The notes: generated by a model not told the origin, from the letters alone. DNA of 64,000 nucleotides from Sphingomonadales bacterium (GCA_022844405.1 JALHLV010000005.1:62001-126000), one strand, 5' to 3'. Positions 10,642-20,777 are shown, counted from the stretch's first letter. Numbers and translations: made by a program.

Positions 10642-11477
10642 CGGCTCCCTCTGGTGAGCGCGATGGCCTCGTCCTCGGGCGTGCCCAGATAGGCGCTGAT
10701 CACCGCCGGGTCGGCGCGCACCTTGGCGGGCGGGCCGTGGCAGATGCAGGCGCCGTGGTCGAGCACCACCACATGGTCGGAGATTTCCATCACCAGCGCC
10801 ATGTCGTGCTCGATCAGCAGGATGGACAGACCGTGCTCCTTGCGGATGTCGAGGAGCAGGCCGCTGAGTTCGTCGGTCTCGCGGGTGTTGAGGCCGGCGG
10901 CGGGTTCATCCAGGCACAACAGCACCGGCCCGGCGCACATGGCGCGGGCGATCTCCAGCCGGCGCTGGAAGCCGTAGGGCAGGCTGCCGGCGAGCTGATC
11001 GGCGCTGGCGGTCAGGCCCATCTTGTCGAGCCAGTAGCGCGCCTGCTCGACGGCGCGGCGCTCGGCCTTGCGGTAGACGGGCAGGTGCAGCAGGCCGGCG
11101 ACGGCGTAGCCCGACGCGCGGGTCAGCGCGATGTGCTGGGCGACCACCAGGTTCTCCAGCACGCTCATACCGGCGAACAGCCGGATGTTCTGGAAGGTGC
11201 GGACGACGTGGGCGTCGCGGGCGATGCGGAAATCGGGCATGCGCTCCAGCAGGAACCGCTTGCCGTTCTGGTGGGTCAGCTCCAGCCGGCCGACCGTCGG
11301 CTGGTAGAAACCGGTCAGGCAGTTGAACACGGTGGTCTTGCCGGCGCCGTTTGGCCCGATGATCGCCGTGATGTCGCCACGTTTGGCGGTGAATGACAGG
11401 TCGCTGATGGCGGTTATGCCACCAAATCGCATGGTCAGGTGGTCGACCTGGAGCAGCGTCGCGGCAGGCTCGGTCAT
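10638..11477 (-). CDS. livG: Branched-chain amino acid ABC transporter ATPase
   Basis: 279 residues from the ATG at 11477, which overlaps the livM stop; the longer frame from 11627 runs into livM and is rejected. Walker A is [12 protein letters not shown], the signature region is [14 protein letters not shown] and Walker B is [12 protein letters not shown]. The insertion between Walker A and the signature ([20 protein letters not shown]) is typical of LivG. Confidence 0.95.
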
Positions 11478-12765
11478 GGCACCGTCGCCCCGGCACTTGC
11501 CGGCTTCGGGTCGAGCAGGATGGTCGGCTCGCGCCGCGACAGCAGTCCCTGCGGCCGCCACAGCATGATCAGCACCATGGCGCCGCCGAAGACCAGCATG
11601 CGGTACTCGGACAGGTCGCGGAACCATTCGGGCAGGCCGACCAGCAGCACGGCGGCGAGCACGATACCGATCTGGCTGCCCATGCCGCCGAGCACGACGA
11701 TGGCGAGGATGGTGGCGGATTCGATGAAACTGAAACTCTCCGGGCTGATGAAGCCCTGCCGGGTGGCGAAGAACGAGCCGGCCAGCCCGGCGAAGGACGC
11801 GCCGATGGCGAACGCCGACAGCTTCACCGTGACCGGGTTCATGCCCAGGCTGCGGCAGGCGATCTCGTCCTCGCGCAGCGCTTCCCAGGCGCGGCCCGTG
11901 GGCAATCTCCGGATGCGCTGGGCAAAGAGGGTGGTCATCAGGGCGAGCGCCAGGATCAGGTAGTAGAGGAAATACACCCGGTGCACCGGCGAGAACTCGA
12001 TGCCGAAGAAGCCGGCGAAGGTGGGGCCGTCGGCCGCGCGCGAGAAGCTCAGTCCGAACAGGGTCGGCCGCTCGATGCCGGTGATGCCGTTGGGCCCGTT
12101 GGTCACCGCCTGCCAGTTCAGCAGCACGACGCGGATGATCTCGCCGAAGCCCAGCGTGACGATGGCCAGATAGTCGCCGCGCAGCCGCAGCACCGGAAAG
12201 CCCAGCGCGACGCCGAACAGCGCCGCCATCAGGCCGGCAAGCGGCAGGCAGATCCAGAACGACAGGCCGAAATGCATCGACAGCAGCGCGTAGGCATAGG
12301 CGCCGATGGCGTAGAACGCCACATAGCCCAGGTCGAGCAGGCCGGCGAGGCCGACGACGATGTTGAGGCCCCAGCCGAGCATGACGTAGATCAGGATCAG
12401 GGTGAGCTTGTCGACCAGGTTGCGCTCGGCGAACGGCATCCAGGGCAGCAGCACGGCGGCGGCGACCAGCACCCAGCCGACGATGATCAGGGAATTGCGC
12501 GGCATGCGCGGGAGGGACACCGTCATATCGCGGAACGACGGCGCCAGAAAGTGCCCCGCCAGCGACAGCAGCAGGCGGCCGGCGAACACCGCCGCCGCCG
12601 CGTAGAGCACCAGCGGAAGCCGGTAGTCGAGGGTCAGGCCCCCCGCATTGTCGACGAGGCGAACACCGAGCAGCGGCACGGCGAGGAGCGCGGCGACCAC
12701 GGCGGCCAGCGCGCTGTCGCGCAGCATGGCGACGAATGGCGGACGCTGACGGTCGGCCGCCGCCA

Positions 12766-12766
<1 letters not shown>
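11474..12766 (-). CDS. livM: Branched-chain amino acid ABC transporter permease
   Basis: 430 residues with about ten hydrophobic segments. [20 protein letters not shown] and [12 protein letters not shown] with NGPNGITGI are typical LivM motifs. The first 100 residues form the extended N-terminal membrane region found in many proteobacterial LivM proteins. It overlaps both livH (ATGA at 12764-12768) and livG, indicating translational coupling. Confidence 0.94.
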
Positions 12767-13686
<920 letters not shown>

Positions 13687-13794
13687 CCTGGCCGGTATTT
13701 CCCCTCGAAACACGATGCCGGTTTGAGGCAAGGTGCCATCCTGACGGACTCGGGGCAAGCGCCGCGGCGCCCGCGCGTGAAAAAGGCTAACGGA

Positions 13795-14265
13795 ATGACC
13801 GACCTGCAATCCCTGAAGGACCGCGAGGACCTGCGCGACACGGTGATGAAGTTCGCCACCGCCGTCGACACCGTCGACATGGACCTGTACCGATCGGCCT
13901 TCGCCGAGGACTGCGAATACGACCTGTCCGCCTTCAACGGCCAGCCGCCGGTCACCGTGAAGGCGGCGGACTGGGCGGCCGGCATCGAACCCTTCCTGCG
14001 CGGCTTCGACGTCACCCAGCACCTGCTGAGCAATTTCGTGTTCGACATCGCGGGCGACCGGGCAACGGTGACGGTCTACGTGCAGGCCGAGCACTTCCTG
14101 GTGAACGGCCAGGGCGACGGCAGCGTGACCTTGGGCGGCACCTACGATTTCGGGCTGGCGCGGACGCCGGAGGGCTGGCGCATCGACCGCTTCAAGCTCA
14201 CCGCCACCTGGCACCGGGGCAACCAGGGCCTGTACGCGCTGGCCGGACAGCGGCGCAGGCGCTAG
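13795..14265 (+). CDS. SnoaL-like/NTF2-fold protein
   Basis: 156 residues. The opening LQSLKDREDLRDTVMKFATAVDTVDMD followed by SAFAEDCEYD is the usual start of the PF13577 SnoaL-like group, cone-shaped alpha+beta proteins that include small dehydratases and isomerases. TPEGWRIDRFKLTATWHRGNQ closes the sheet. It overlaps the convergent membrane gene by four bases. No substrate can be assigned; aspartates near residues 30 and 40 could be functional. Confidence 0.75.
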   Translation: MTDLQSLKDREDLRDTVMKFATAVDTVDMDLYRSAFAEDCEYDLSAFNGQPPVTVKAADWAAGIEPFLRGFDVTQHLLSNFVFDIAGDRATVTVYVQAEHFLVNGQGDGSVTLGGTYDFGLARTPEGWRIDRFKLTATWHRGNQGLYALAGQRRRR

Positions 14266-14687
14266 CCCGAAAGCGACGCGATGTAGAGCCTGAGCCGGTC
14301 GGCCAGATCGATGCCGAACGACACGCAAAGCAGAAGCACGCCGGCGATGTAATAGCGCCATTCCGTGCGCAGCAGCGCCAGCATCTCGGCGTTCTTCGTG
14401 CGCGCCAGTTCCTCGGTCATCGCCCGCACGGTCTTGTCGGACACCGGCACCAGCGCCAACCGGGTCAGCTCCTCGCGCACCTTAATCGAGCACCAGGCGC
14501 CCATCAGCACTACCACCGAGCCAAGCACGCCGCAGGCCGGCGCGACGAGCCCGCCGAACGGCGTCGACTTCCAGCCGGAAAGCGAGAACGCGACGACGAC
14601 GAGGACGGCGGCCACGACGCGCGGCACCCACCACCGGGCGCCCGGCGCGGTGCGCGCATCGTGACCCGTGCCGGACGGCTCAGCCAT
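14262..14687 (-). CDS. Unknown small membrane protein
   Basis: 141 residues. Two hydrophobic segments lie at about residues 20-60 (VPRVVAAVLVVVAF and ACGVLGSVVVLMGAWCSI) and one near the C-terminus (YYIAGVLLLCVSFGIDLADRL); a soluble charged stretch of about 45 residues separates them. I do not recognise the family. The start overlaps the stop of the XRE gene by eight bases, so it is probably translated with it; it might be an effector or sensor of that small operon. Confidence 0.6.
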   Translation of the reverse strand: MAEPSGTGHDARTAPGARWWVPRVVAAVLVVVAFSLSGWKSTPFGGLVAPACGVLGSVVVLMGAWCSIKVREELTRLALVPVSDKTVRAMTEELARTKNAEMLALLRTEWRYYIAGVLLLCVSFGIDLADRLRLYIASLSG

Positions 14688-15273
14688 GGCTGGCGGCGGT
14701 GTCGCCTTCCTCGCCGTCGGCCACGGTCACCGTTTCCTCGATCGCCGCCGTCTGCAACACGACGGTCTCGTCTGCGTCGGGATGGAACTGAAAGTTGGCG
14801 TCGTCGAGGACGAACGTAGCCGCCTCCATGTCATGCATGCCGGCGGCCTCGGCCACCGCCGCCCCGCCGAGCGGCGCGGCCACCACACCGACCCGCAATG
14901 GGTCATAGGGGTCGTGGACGACCGTCTGATCGTGAGCGACGCTCGCGCGCCGGTCGCGCAGGGCGATGTCCAGGTCGAAGTCCAGCTTGTAGGCGATCTC
15001 GGCGAGCGTCCTGAGGTTGACCGCATGACGGATCTGGCCGCTTTCCAGTTGCGAGACGCGCCCCGGCGACAGCCCCAGCAAACGAGCCAGATCGGCTCCG
15101 CCCAGGCCGCGCGCCACGCGCATCCGCATGATCAGGGCGGCATGGCGTTCGACCAGTGCGATCGTCGCGTCAGCGAGCTCGACCTCGGTCCGGTCGACAC
15201 CAAGCAGGGCGGCAACCTCATCGACCGAGAGGTCGAGGTTGGAAAGGTCGATGTCCCTGGCTGCAACACTCAT
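14680..15273 (-). CDS. XRE-family HTH regulator or antitoxin
   Basis: 197 residues from the ATG at 15273, which overlaps the upstream stop (ATGA). The helix-turn-helix spans about residues 45-100: MRMRVARGLGGADLARLLG then LSPGRVSQLESGQI, a classic XRE recognition helix. The preceding segment (LDLSVDEVAALLGVDRTEVE) may be a further helical unit. The C-terminal 90 residues are acidic and unrelated to anything I know. With the 118-residue gene before it, it resembles a type II toxin-antitoxin pair in reversed order, but this is not proven. Confidence 0.75.
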   Translation of the reverse strand: MSVAARDIDLSNLDLSVDEVAALLGVDRTEVELADATIALVERHAALIMRMRVARGLGGADLARLLGLSPGRVSQLESGQIRHAVNLRTLAEIAYKLDFDLDIALRDRRASVAHDQTVVHDPYDPLRVGVVAAPLGGAAVAEAAGMHDMEAATFVLDDANFQFHPDADETVVLQTAAIEETVTVADGEEGDTAASHG

Positions 15274-15626
15274 ATCCGTGTCCCACTCTGCTGACGGTCG
15301 CGGGAAACCAGCACCGCCACCTCGCTTTCGCGCGGCCCACCCGTGTAGGTAGCAAAGGCGCGCACGATGGTAGCGCCGTCTCCCGGCGGTTCGTAGGAAA
15401 GCCAGATGCCCCGGCGTCCCTGACTGGTCTCGAACATCTCGCTGCTCCAAACGTAAAGGCCGGGCGCCGCCTCCTGGCCGAAGCTGGCTGGCGACCTTTC
15501 GCCGCGGTCGATCTGGGCCATTTTCCGCAGCACTTCGATACGGTCGAGCGACGGTATCCCTGCATCGAAGATCGCGTCCCGGAACTCGTCACGGGAATTT
15601 TGACCCTTGTGTTGAATGTAGCGCAT
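15270..15626 (-). CDS. Unknown 118-residue partner of the XRE protein
   Basis: 118 residues from the ATG at 15626, preceded by AAAGGA at a spacing of six bases. Central motif GLYVWSSEMFETSQGRRGIWLSYEP suggests a compact alpha+beta fold, and the end (ESEVAVLVSRDRQ) is a strand. It overlaps the XRE gene by four bases. The tight coupling to an XRE protein suggests a toxin or a co-regulator. I do not recognise a RelE, HigB or HipA active site, so no activity is assigned. Confidence 0.6.
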   Translation of the reverse strand: MRYIQHKGQNSRDEFRDAIFDAGIPSLDRIEVLRKMAQIDRGERSPASFGQEAAPGLYVWSSEMFETSQGRRGIWLSYEPPGDGATIVRAFATYTGGPRESEVAVLVSRDRQQSGTRI

Positions 15627-15653
15627 CGCCCATCCTTTAGCAATAGCTAAACA

Positions 15654-16442
15654 TCAGAACGTGGAATTGATCAGGCCGCCATCGATCACCAGGCTCTGGC
15701 CGACGGTGAAGCTGGCGTATTTGCTGCAGAACATGGCGCAGAACGCGCCCAAATCGTCCGGGTCGCCGAACTTGCCGGCCGGGATGCGCCAGTCGCGCAC
15801 GAACTTCTGCACCTCCTCGTCATAGGACGTGCCGTTCTCCTTCGCCCGCTCGGTCATGCGGTCGTGGATCGTCGCGGTGTGGAACATGCCGGGAAGCAGA
15901 TTGTTGATGATCACGTTGTGCCTGGCGACGCGCTTCGACACGGCCACCGTGTAGTTGACCAGCGCGGCGCGGGGCGCGCCCGACAGCAGGCGGATTTCCG
16001 CCGGGTACTTGGCCGCGCCGGTGGCGATGTTGACGATGCGGCCGAATTTCCGTTCCACCATGCCGTCGATGGTCGCGCGCATCATCTCGATGGGGCTCAG
16101 CAGGGTGGTGGCGAAGGTGTCGTTCCAGTCGCCGACAGAAATGTCGCGGTAGTCGCCGGTCTGGGCGGGCGGCGCGCAGGTCATCACCAGGATGTCGGGT
16201 TCCGGGCAGGCGTCGAGAACCTTCGCGCGGCCTGCCGCCGTGCTGTGGTCGGCGACGACCGGCGTCACCCGTGCGTTGGTCTCGCGGGCGATCTCGGCGG
16301 CGGCGGCGTTCAGCCGCTCCTCGCCGCGCGCCACCAGCCAGATATCGACGCCTTCCTTCGCCAGCGCCCTGGCGCTGCCCTTGCCCATGCCGGCGCTGCC
16401 GCCATTGACGATGGCCTTGCGGCCCGCGATTCCCAGATCCAT
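15654..16442 (-). CDS. SDR-fold protein with non-standard active site
   Basis: 262 residues from the ATG at 16442, preceded by GAGGGGAAG. The Rossmann fold is clear: AIVNGGSAGMGKGSARALA is the cofactor loop (Asn replaces the usual Thr), MTCAPP replaces NNAG, and the C-terminal INNLLPGMFHT and SLVIDGG are standard. The catalytic YxxxK is absent: at the equivalent place the sequence is LLSGAPRAALVNYT, aligning Ser/Leu with Tyr and Arg with Lys. I recall a subfamily of SDRs with this SGxxR pattern, so it is probably a genuine variant. It may be a non-reducing or differently acting enzyme. Divergent from the CoA transferase gene. Confidence 0.8.
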   Translation of the reverse strand: MDLGIAGRKAIVNGGSAGMGKGSARALAKEGVDIWLVARGEERLNAAAAEIARETNARVTPVVADHSTAAGRAKVLDACPEPDILVMTCAPPAQTGDYRDISVGDWNDTFATTLLSPIEMMRATIDGMVERKFGRIVNIATGAAKYPAEIRLLSGAPRAALVNYTVAVSKRVARHNVIINNLLPGMFHTATIHDRMTERAKENGTSYDEEVQKFVRDWRIPAGKFGDPDDLGAFCAMFCSKYASFTVGQSLVIDGGLINSTF

Positions 16443-16556
16443 CGACTTCCCCTCCCCGAAATGATGGCCGATCATGTCCCGGCGCCTGCGGCGATGGTAT
16501 GAAATCTTGCGCGCCCGGTGTATTCCCGCCGCGACGATCAACTCCGCGAGTTGCCC

Positions 16557-17765
16557 ATGTTCGAGTCCTCCGACCCCCGCCCGCTTGCCGGCGTCCGCGT
16601 GCTGGACCTGGCCACCTTCATCGCCGCGCCCTACTGCGCCACGCTGATGGCCGAGTTCGGCGCCGAGGTGATCAAGGTGGAGCTGCCCGGGATCGGCGAC
16701 CCGCTGCGCCGCTTCGGCACACCGACCGGGTGCGGCGATTCGCTGGTGTGGCTGAGCGAGAGCCGCAACAAGAAGCCGGTGACGCTGGACCTGCGCACGC
16801 CGGATGGCGCCGCGCTGCTGAAGCGCCTCGTGCGCGAGACCGACGTGCTGTGCGAAAACTTCCAGCCGGGCACGCTGGAAGGCTGGGGCCTGGGCTGGGA
16901 GACCCTGTCGGCCGAAAATCCGGCGCTGGTGATGCTGCGCGTCTCCGCCTATGGCCAGACCGGGCCCATGCGCGGTCTGCCGGGATTCGGGCGCATCGCC
17001 AATGCGTTCGGCGGCATCTCGTTCCTCGCCGGCCACCCGGAGCGGGAGCCGGTGACGCCCGGCTCGGCGACGCTGGCCGACTACATGTCGGGCATGTACG
17101 GCGTGATCGGCGTGCTGCTGGCGCTGCGGGCGCGCGACAGGAGCGGCGTCGGCCAGGTGGTGGACATCGGCCTCTACGAAAGCATCTTCCGCATCCTCGA
17201 CGAGCTGGCGCCCGCCTATCAGCAGGGCGGCTTCGTGCGCCAGCGCATGGGCGCGGGCACGGTGAACGCGGTGCCGCACAGCCACTATCCGACGCAGGAC
17301 GGAGGCTGGGTCGCCATCGCCTGCACCAACGACAAGATCTTCGAGCGCCTTGCCCGGCTGATGGGCCGCCCCGAGCTGGCGGGCGACGGCGTCTACGGCA
17401 CCATCGCCAAACGCGAGGCCGCCCGCGCCGAGGTCGACACGATGGTCGGCGCGTGGACCGCATCAATGGACCGCGCCGAGGTGCTTGGGAAATGTGCCGA
17501 CGCCCAGGTGCCGTGCGGCCCGGTCTATGCCATCGACGAGATCTTCGACGACCCGCAATACGCCGCGCGGGGGAACATCGCCACGGTGCCCACGAGGATC
17601 GGCGACATGGCCATGGCCAATGTCATGCCGAGGCTGACGGGCACGCCCGGCGCCATCGACTGGGCCGGCAAGCCGCTGGCGTCGGATAATGAGAGCGTGT
17701 TCCAGGGCTTGCTGGGGTTGAGCGACGAGGAGATGGCGGCGCTGAGGGACAAGGGCGTGATCTAA
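16557..17765 (+). CDS. CaiB/BaiF family CoA transferase
   Basis: 402 residues from the ATG at 16557 (MFESSDPRPLAGVRVLDLATF); a longer frame from 16518 lacks family sequence. PYCATLMAEFGAEVIKVELPG is the class III CoA-transferase start, and LADYMSGMYGVIGVL contains the aspartate that forms the acyl-CoA anhydride. SHYPTQDGGWVAIAC is also typical. Members shift CoA between carboxylic acids (formate/oxalate, carnitine, bile acids, succinate and others). Neighbouring SDR genes suggest degradation of a carboxylic acid through CoA thioesters, but the substrate is unknown. Confidence 0.9.
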   Translation: MFESSDPRPLAGVRVLDLATFIAAPYCATLMAEFGAEVIKVELPGIGDPLRRFGTPTGCGDSLVWLSESRNKKPVTLDLRTPDGAALLKRLVRETDVLCENFQPGTLEGWGLGWETLSAENPALVMLRVSAYGQTGPMRGLPGFGRIANAFGGISFLAGHPEREPVTPGSATLADYMSGMYGVIGVLLALRARDRSGVGQVVDIGLYESIFRILDELAPAYQQGGFVRQRMGAGTVNAVPHSHYPTQDGGWVAIACTNDKIFERLARLMGRPELAGDGVYGTIAKREAARAEVDTMVGAWTASMDRAEVLGKCADAQVPCGPVYAIDEIFDDPQYAARGNIATVPTRIGDMAMANVMPRLTGTPGAIDWAGKPLASDNESVFQGLLGLSDEEMAALRDKGVI

Positions 17766-17783
17766 CCCCAAACTCCCCATTAC

Positions 17784-17873
17784 ATTGTCATCCCGGCGAA
17801 AGCCGGGACCCAGGGGATCACAGGGCTCAGCCCCTTCCCCGTTCTGGGTCCCGGCCTTCGCCGGGATGACAAT
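17784..17873. repeat. Intergenic palindrome with 30-bp arms
   Basis: Arms at 17784-17813 and 17844-17873 are inverted copies with one mismatch, built around ATCCCGGCGAA and GCCGGGACCCAG, with a 30-base loop. It lies between the convergent CoA-transferase and SDR genes, so its transcript would fold into a very stable hairpin and could stop transcription from both sides. Dispersed elements with this core are common in alphaproteobacterial genomes. Confidence 0.85.
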
Positions 17874-17893
17874 CGTTTATTGATTTCAATAAA

Positions 17894-18649
17894 TTAGAGC
17901 GTGTAGCCGCCGTCGATCACCAGCTCGGAGCCGGTCATGAACCGGCTTTCCTCGCTGGCCAGGTAGAGGATGCCGTTGGCGATATCCTCCGGTTGGCCGA
18001 GGAAACCGATGGGATGCTGGGCGAGCAGCGCCGCGTTCAGGTCGGCGCTGTTGGCCGAGCGCTCCATCCAGGCGATCATCTGGGTGGTCAGGATGTAGCC
18101 GGGATGCACCGAGTTGGAGCGGATCCGGTAGCCGTTGCGGGCGCAGTGGAGCGCCACCGACTTGGTCAGCAGCCGCACCGCGCCCTTGGCCGCCGAATAG
18201 GCCGCCTCGTGCGCCGCGGCCTTGATGCCGTGGATCGACGACACGTTGACGATGGAGCCGCCTCCTTTGCCCTTCATCAGTTCGACGGCGCATTTGGAGC
18301 CGATGAACACGCTGTCGCAGGTCACCCGCATGACTTTGTGATAGTCGTCCAGCGTCTGGTGCTCGATGTCGCCGATGCCGGCGCCGATGCCGGCGTTGTT
18401 GACCAGCACGTCGAGCCGGCCGTAGCGGTCCTTCACAGCGGCGATGGCGGCGTGCCAGTCGGCTTCGCTGCCGGCGTCGTGCGCGATGCCCATGCCGCCG
18501 AGTTCGCCGGCCAGCGCCTTCGCGCCCGCCTCGTTGATGTCGGTGACCACGACGGTCGCGCCCTCGGCCGCCAGCAACCGCGCCGTCGCCGCGCCGATCC
18601 CGTCGGCGCCGCCGGTGACCAGCGCGATCTTGCCTTTTACCCGGTCCAT
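17894..18649 (-). CDS. SDR family oxidoreductase
   Basis: 251 residues from the ATG at 18649, which has GGGAGGAC directly upstream; a longer in-frame ATG at 18670 is less likely. TGGADGIGAATARLL is the NAD(P) loop, VLVNNAGIGAG the NNAG motif, and AAYSAAKGAVRLL provides Tyr and Lys of the active site. Asp in VVTDINEAGAK after the second strand suggests NAD preference. The substrate is unknown. It could be a 3-hydroxyacyl or alcohol dehydrogenase working with the neighbouring CoA transferase. Confidence 0.88.
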   Translation of the reverse strand: MDRVKGKIALVTGGADGIGAATARLLAAEGATVVVTDINEAGAKALAGELGGMGIAHDAGSEADWHAAIAAVKDRYGRLDVLVNNAGIGAGIGDIEHQTLDDYHKVMRVTCDSVFIGSKCAVELMKGKGGGSIVNVSSIHGIKAAAHEAAYSAAKGAVRLLTKSVALHCARNGYRIRSNSVHPGYILTTQMIAWMERSANSADLNAALLAQHPIGFLGQPEDIANGILYLASEESRFMTGSELVIDGGYTL

Positions 18650-18831
18650 GATGTCCTCCCCGATGCGCATTCATGCGCGCGCCGACTATACGAGCATGTG
18701 CAACACACGTCACGCAACGGCACATCGGGTGAAAAGGCCGTTGACGGCGGACCCGTTCATCCCCAAACATACACAAGATTCTTCACTGGCGCTGAAAATC
18801 ACCGAGTCCCCCCAAAAGCGGAAGACACCCC

Positions 18832-19617
18832 ATGAAGCAGCTCGAAGGAAACGTCGCCATCGTCACCGGCGCCGGGCGCGGCATCGGCAAGGCCATCGCC
18901 ATCGCCTATGGCCGCGAGGGCGCCAAGGTGGCCGTCGCCTCGCGCACCAAGTCGACCGTGGACGAGGTGGTGAAGCAGATCCGCGACGAGGGCGGCGAGG
19001 CGATCCCGGTCGTCGTCGACGTCTCCGAGCGCGACCAGGTGTTCCGCATGGTCGACGAGACCGTGAAGGCCTATGGCACCGTCGACATCATGGTCAGCAA
19101 CGCGCAGGGCTTCGGCACCAAGGAGAAGCCGCAGGGCTCGACCGTGTTCGTGGGTGTCGAGGAGTCGACCGACGCCGAGATCTATTACACCTTCAACAGC
19201 GGCGCGATGGCCAGCCTGTGGGCGATGCAGGCGGTGTTCCCGATCATGAAGGAAAAGAAGTGGGGCAAGATCATCAACTTCTCGTCCACCTCGGGCATCC
19301 TCGGCACCACCGGCAACACCGCCTACAACATGGCCAAGGAGGCGATCCGTGCCGTCAGCCGCACCGCCGCCAACGAGTGGGGCCAGTTCGGCATCAACGT
19401 CAACATCATCAGCCCGACGCTGGCGTCGGACGCCTTTGAGAACTGGCGCAAGGCGCGCCCCGAATTCGTCACCGCCCTGGAGCAGGCGCTGCCCATGCGC
19501 TATCTGGGCGATCCGCTGATCCACGGCGCGCCGCTGCTCGTGTTCCTCGCCAGCCACGGCTCGGACTACATCACCGGCCAGACCTTCATGCTCAACGGCG
19601 GCAAGCTGATGCCGTAG
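18832..19617 (+). CDS. SDR family oxidoreductase
   Basis: 261 residues. TGAGRGIGKAIAIAYGREG is the cofactor loop, and VASRTKSTVDE after the second strand (Arg at the specificity position) suggests NADP. The NNAG motif reads SNAQG. TAYNMAKEAIRAVSRTAA supplies catalytic Tyr and Lys. FMLNGGKLMP is the C-terminus. Divergent from the preceding SDR gene across about 180 bases. It is followed by a strong terminator. Confidence 0.88.
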   Translation: MKQLEGNVAIVTGAGRGIGKAIAIAYGREGAKVAVASRTKSTVDEVVKQIRDEGGEAIPVVVDVSERDQVFRMVDETVKAYGTVDIMVSNAQGFGTKEKPQGSTVFVGVEESTDAEIYYTFNSGAMASLWAMQAVFPIMKEKKWGKIINFSSTSGILGTTGNTAYNMAKEAIRAVSRTAANEWGQFGINVNIISPTLASDAFENWRKARPEFVTALEQALPMRYLGDPLIHGAPLLVFLASHGSDYITGQTFMLNGGKLMP

Positions 19618-19643
19618 GGCGACACAGTTCAACGGGGAGACTC

Positions 19644-19671
19644 GGGCGTCCTTCGGGACGCCCTATTTTTT
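19644..19671 (+). terminator. Intrinsic terminator after the SDR gene
   Basis: GGGCGTCC, tetraloop TTCG, GGACGCCC, then TATTTTTT: an eight-pair perfect stem with a UUCG-type loop and a T-run, 26 bases after the SDR stop codon. This is a textbook rho-independent terminator on the plus strand. Confidence 0.95.
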
Positions 19672-19763
19672 GGCGATGTGTGATTTGCGCGCAAAGGGTC
19701 CGTCCACGGCGCTCAAGCCACCACGCCAATGGAGATCACCAGCGAGGTGGGCCGGACTCTGCC

Positions 19764-20531
19764 TTACTGACGACCGGATTGTGATTCTGACCCCGATGCG
19801 GGCGGGAGCTTGCCTTTGGCGGCTTCGCCAGCGGGAGCTTGTTGAATAGGTGCCGCTGGTGGGGGAGCATAAGGGATGGAGGTTTGCTTCAGACCAAAAT
19901 AGACCGCAACGGCTATTGCCAACGCCCCAATGATGACCGACGCGCTAAGGTTTGTGTTATGACGTTTGCCATCGCGGGAGTCATGATCAAGCGCCTTATT
20001 TAGCTCGTCACGAGCCAAGTCCAGCGCGTTGCAATCCTCGACAAGTTCGTCAAAGATTCTCACATGGGTTTCATGGTCATTGTCCCTGTGGTCATTTGTC
20101 TCCCTAGGCTCAGTGACTCGTTTCTGAGCCTGCTGCGCCCTTCGTAATATGCCTTGGTAGTTAGTCACCACAGTACCAACGATGACCTGCTTATAGTCAG
20201 CCGTGAACGTGTAAATTTTTTCCAGTGCCACCAATATTCCCGCTTCGCCCGCTTCGTAGGTTGCGCGCTGGCAATGGCTGATGGCTTTTCTCAGGTGGTC
20301 AACGCGTGGCGTGGTGGGTGAGGCGCAAACGGCAAGAATCGCGTGATGCCCCGCATACCGCAACTCATTTGCGGCAGGAATACCGGCTTCCTCAACAAAC
20401 GACTTGACCCGTTTGCAGAAGGTATCCGCCCTCTCGTATTCGTCGGCTAGCTTCTGGAGTAATTTTAACGGGTCGCTGTCGTCAGTCGACGAAGCGGAAT
20501 TTTGAGACTCGCTTTCGCTTTTCGGCGACAT
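19764..20531 (-). CDS. Unknown protein with one C-terminal membrane segment
   Basis: 255 residues from the ATG at 20531 (MSPKSESES). The soluble part is helical and charged (LLQKLADEYERADTFCKR; VEDCNALDLARDELNKALD). One hydrophobic segment, SVIIGALAIAVAVYFGL, sits near residue 215, followed by a proline/alanine-rich tail. I do not recognise it. The region is clearly more AT-rich than its surroundings, which suggests recent transfer together with the overlapping upstream gene. Confidence 0.6.
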   Translation of the reverse strand: MSPKSESESQNSASSTDDSDPLKLLQKLADEYERADTFCKRVKSFVEEAGIPAANELRYAGHHAILAVCASPTTPRVDHLRKAISHCQRATYEAGEAGILVALEKIYTFTADYKQVIVGTVVTNYQGILRRAQQAQKRVTEPRETNDHRDNDHETHVRIFDELVEDCNALDLARDELNKALDHDSRDGKRHNTNLSASVIIGALAIAVAVYFGLKQTSIPYAPPPAAPIQQAPAGEAAKGKLPPASGSESQSGRQ

Positions 20532-20730
20532 CTTTGTCCGTATAATACTTACCCCACTGGAGACGAATGTCACCGTGCGACCGAGAAGCTACAATTTTGC
20601 GCACGGCTCCCTTGCGAAAGCCATCAATTCTGACCTTCGAACGGAGAGGCTTTGAGAAAGCTTCGGTTATGTACCTGAACATTGTGTGCAGCAGCTTTTC
20701 CAATAGGCGCATTTTTTCACCCGTTGCCAT
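20482..20730 (-). CDS. Unknown small basic protein
   Basis: 82 residues; the 3' end overlaps the following gene by 50 bases in another frame. The C-terminal half is strongly basic (RSKVRIDGFRKGAVRKIV, KDVAEKRKRVSKFRFVD). An alternative start at 20712 (MRLLEKLL) has a better Shine-Dalgarno-like GGTGAA. I do not recognise the family. The overlap lowers confidence that both genes are real as drawn. Confidence 0.4.
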   Translation of the reverse strand: MATGEKMRLLEKLLHTMFRYITEAFSKPLRSKVRIDGFRKGAVRKIVASRSHGDIRLQWGKYYTDKDVAEKRKRVSKFRFVD

Positions 20731-20777
20731 ATAGCGACCGGTCGCGCGGCGCCATATGTTGATTGAAAATCCGCATT

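Noticed and set aside
13687-14361. N-terminal extension of livH through the SnoaL gene
   Set aside because: It is antisense to a gene with a coherent fold; the ATG at 13686 gives the standard LivH start.
15218-15643. Alternative minus-strand frame overlapping the 118-residue gene
   Set aside because: Poor amino acid composition and no ribosome site comparable with AAAGGA before 15626.
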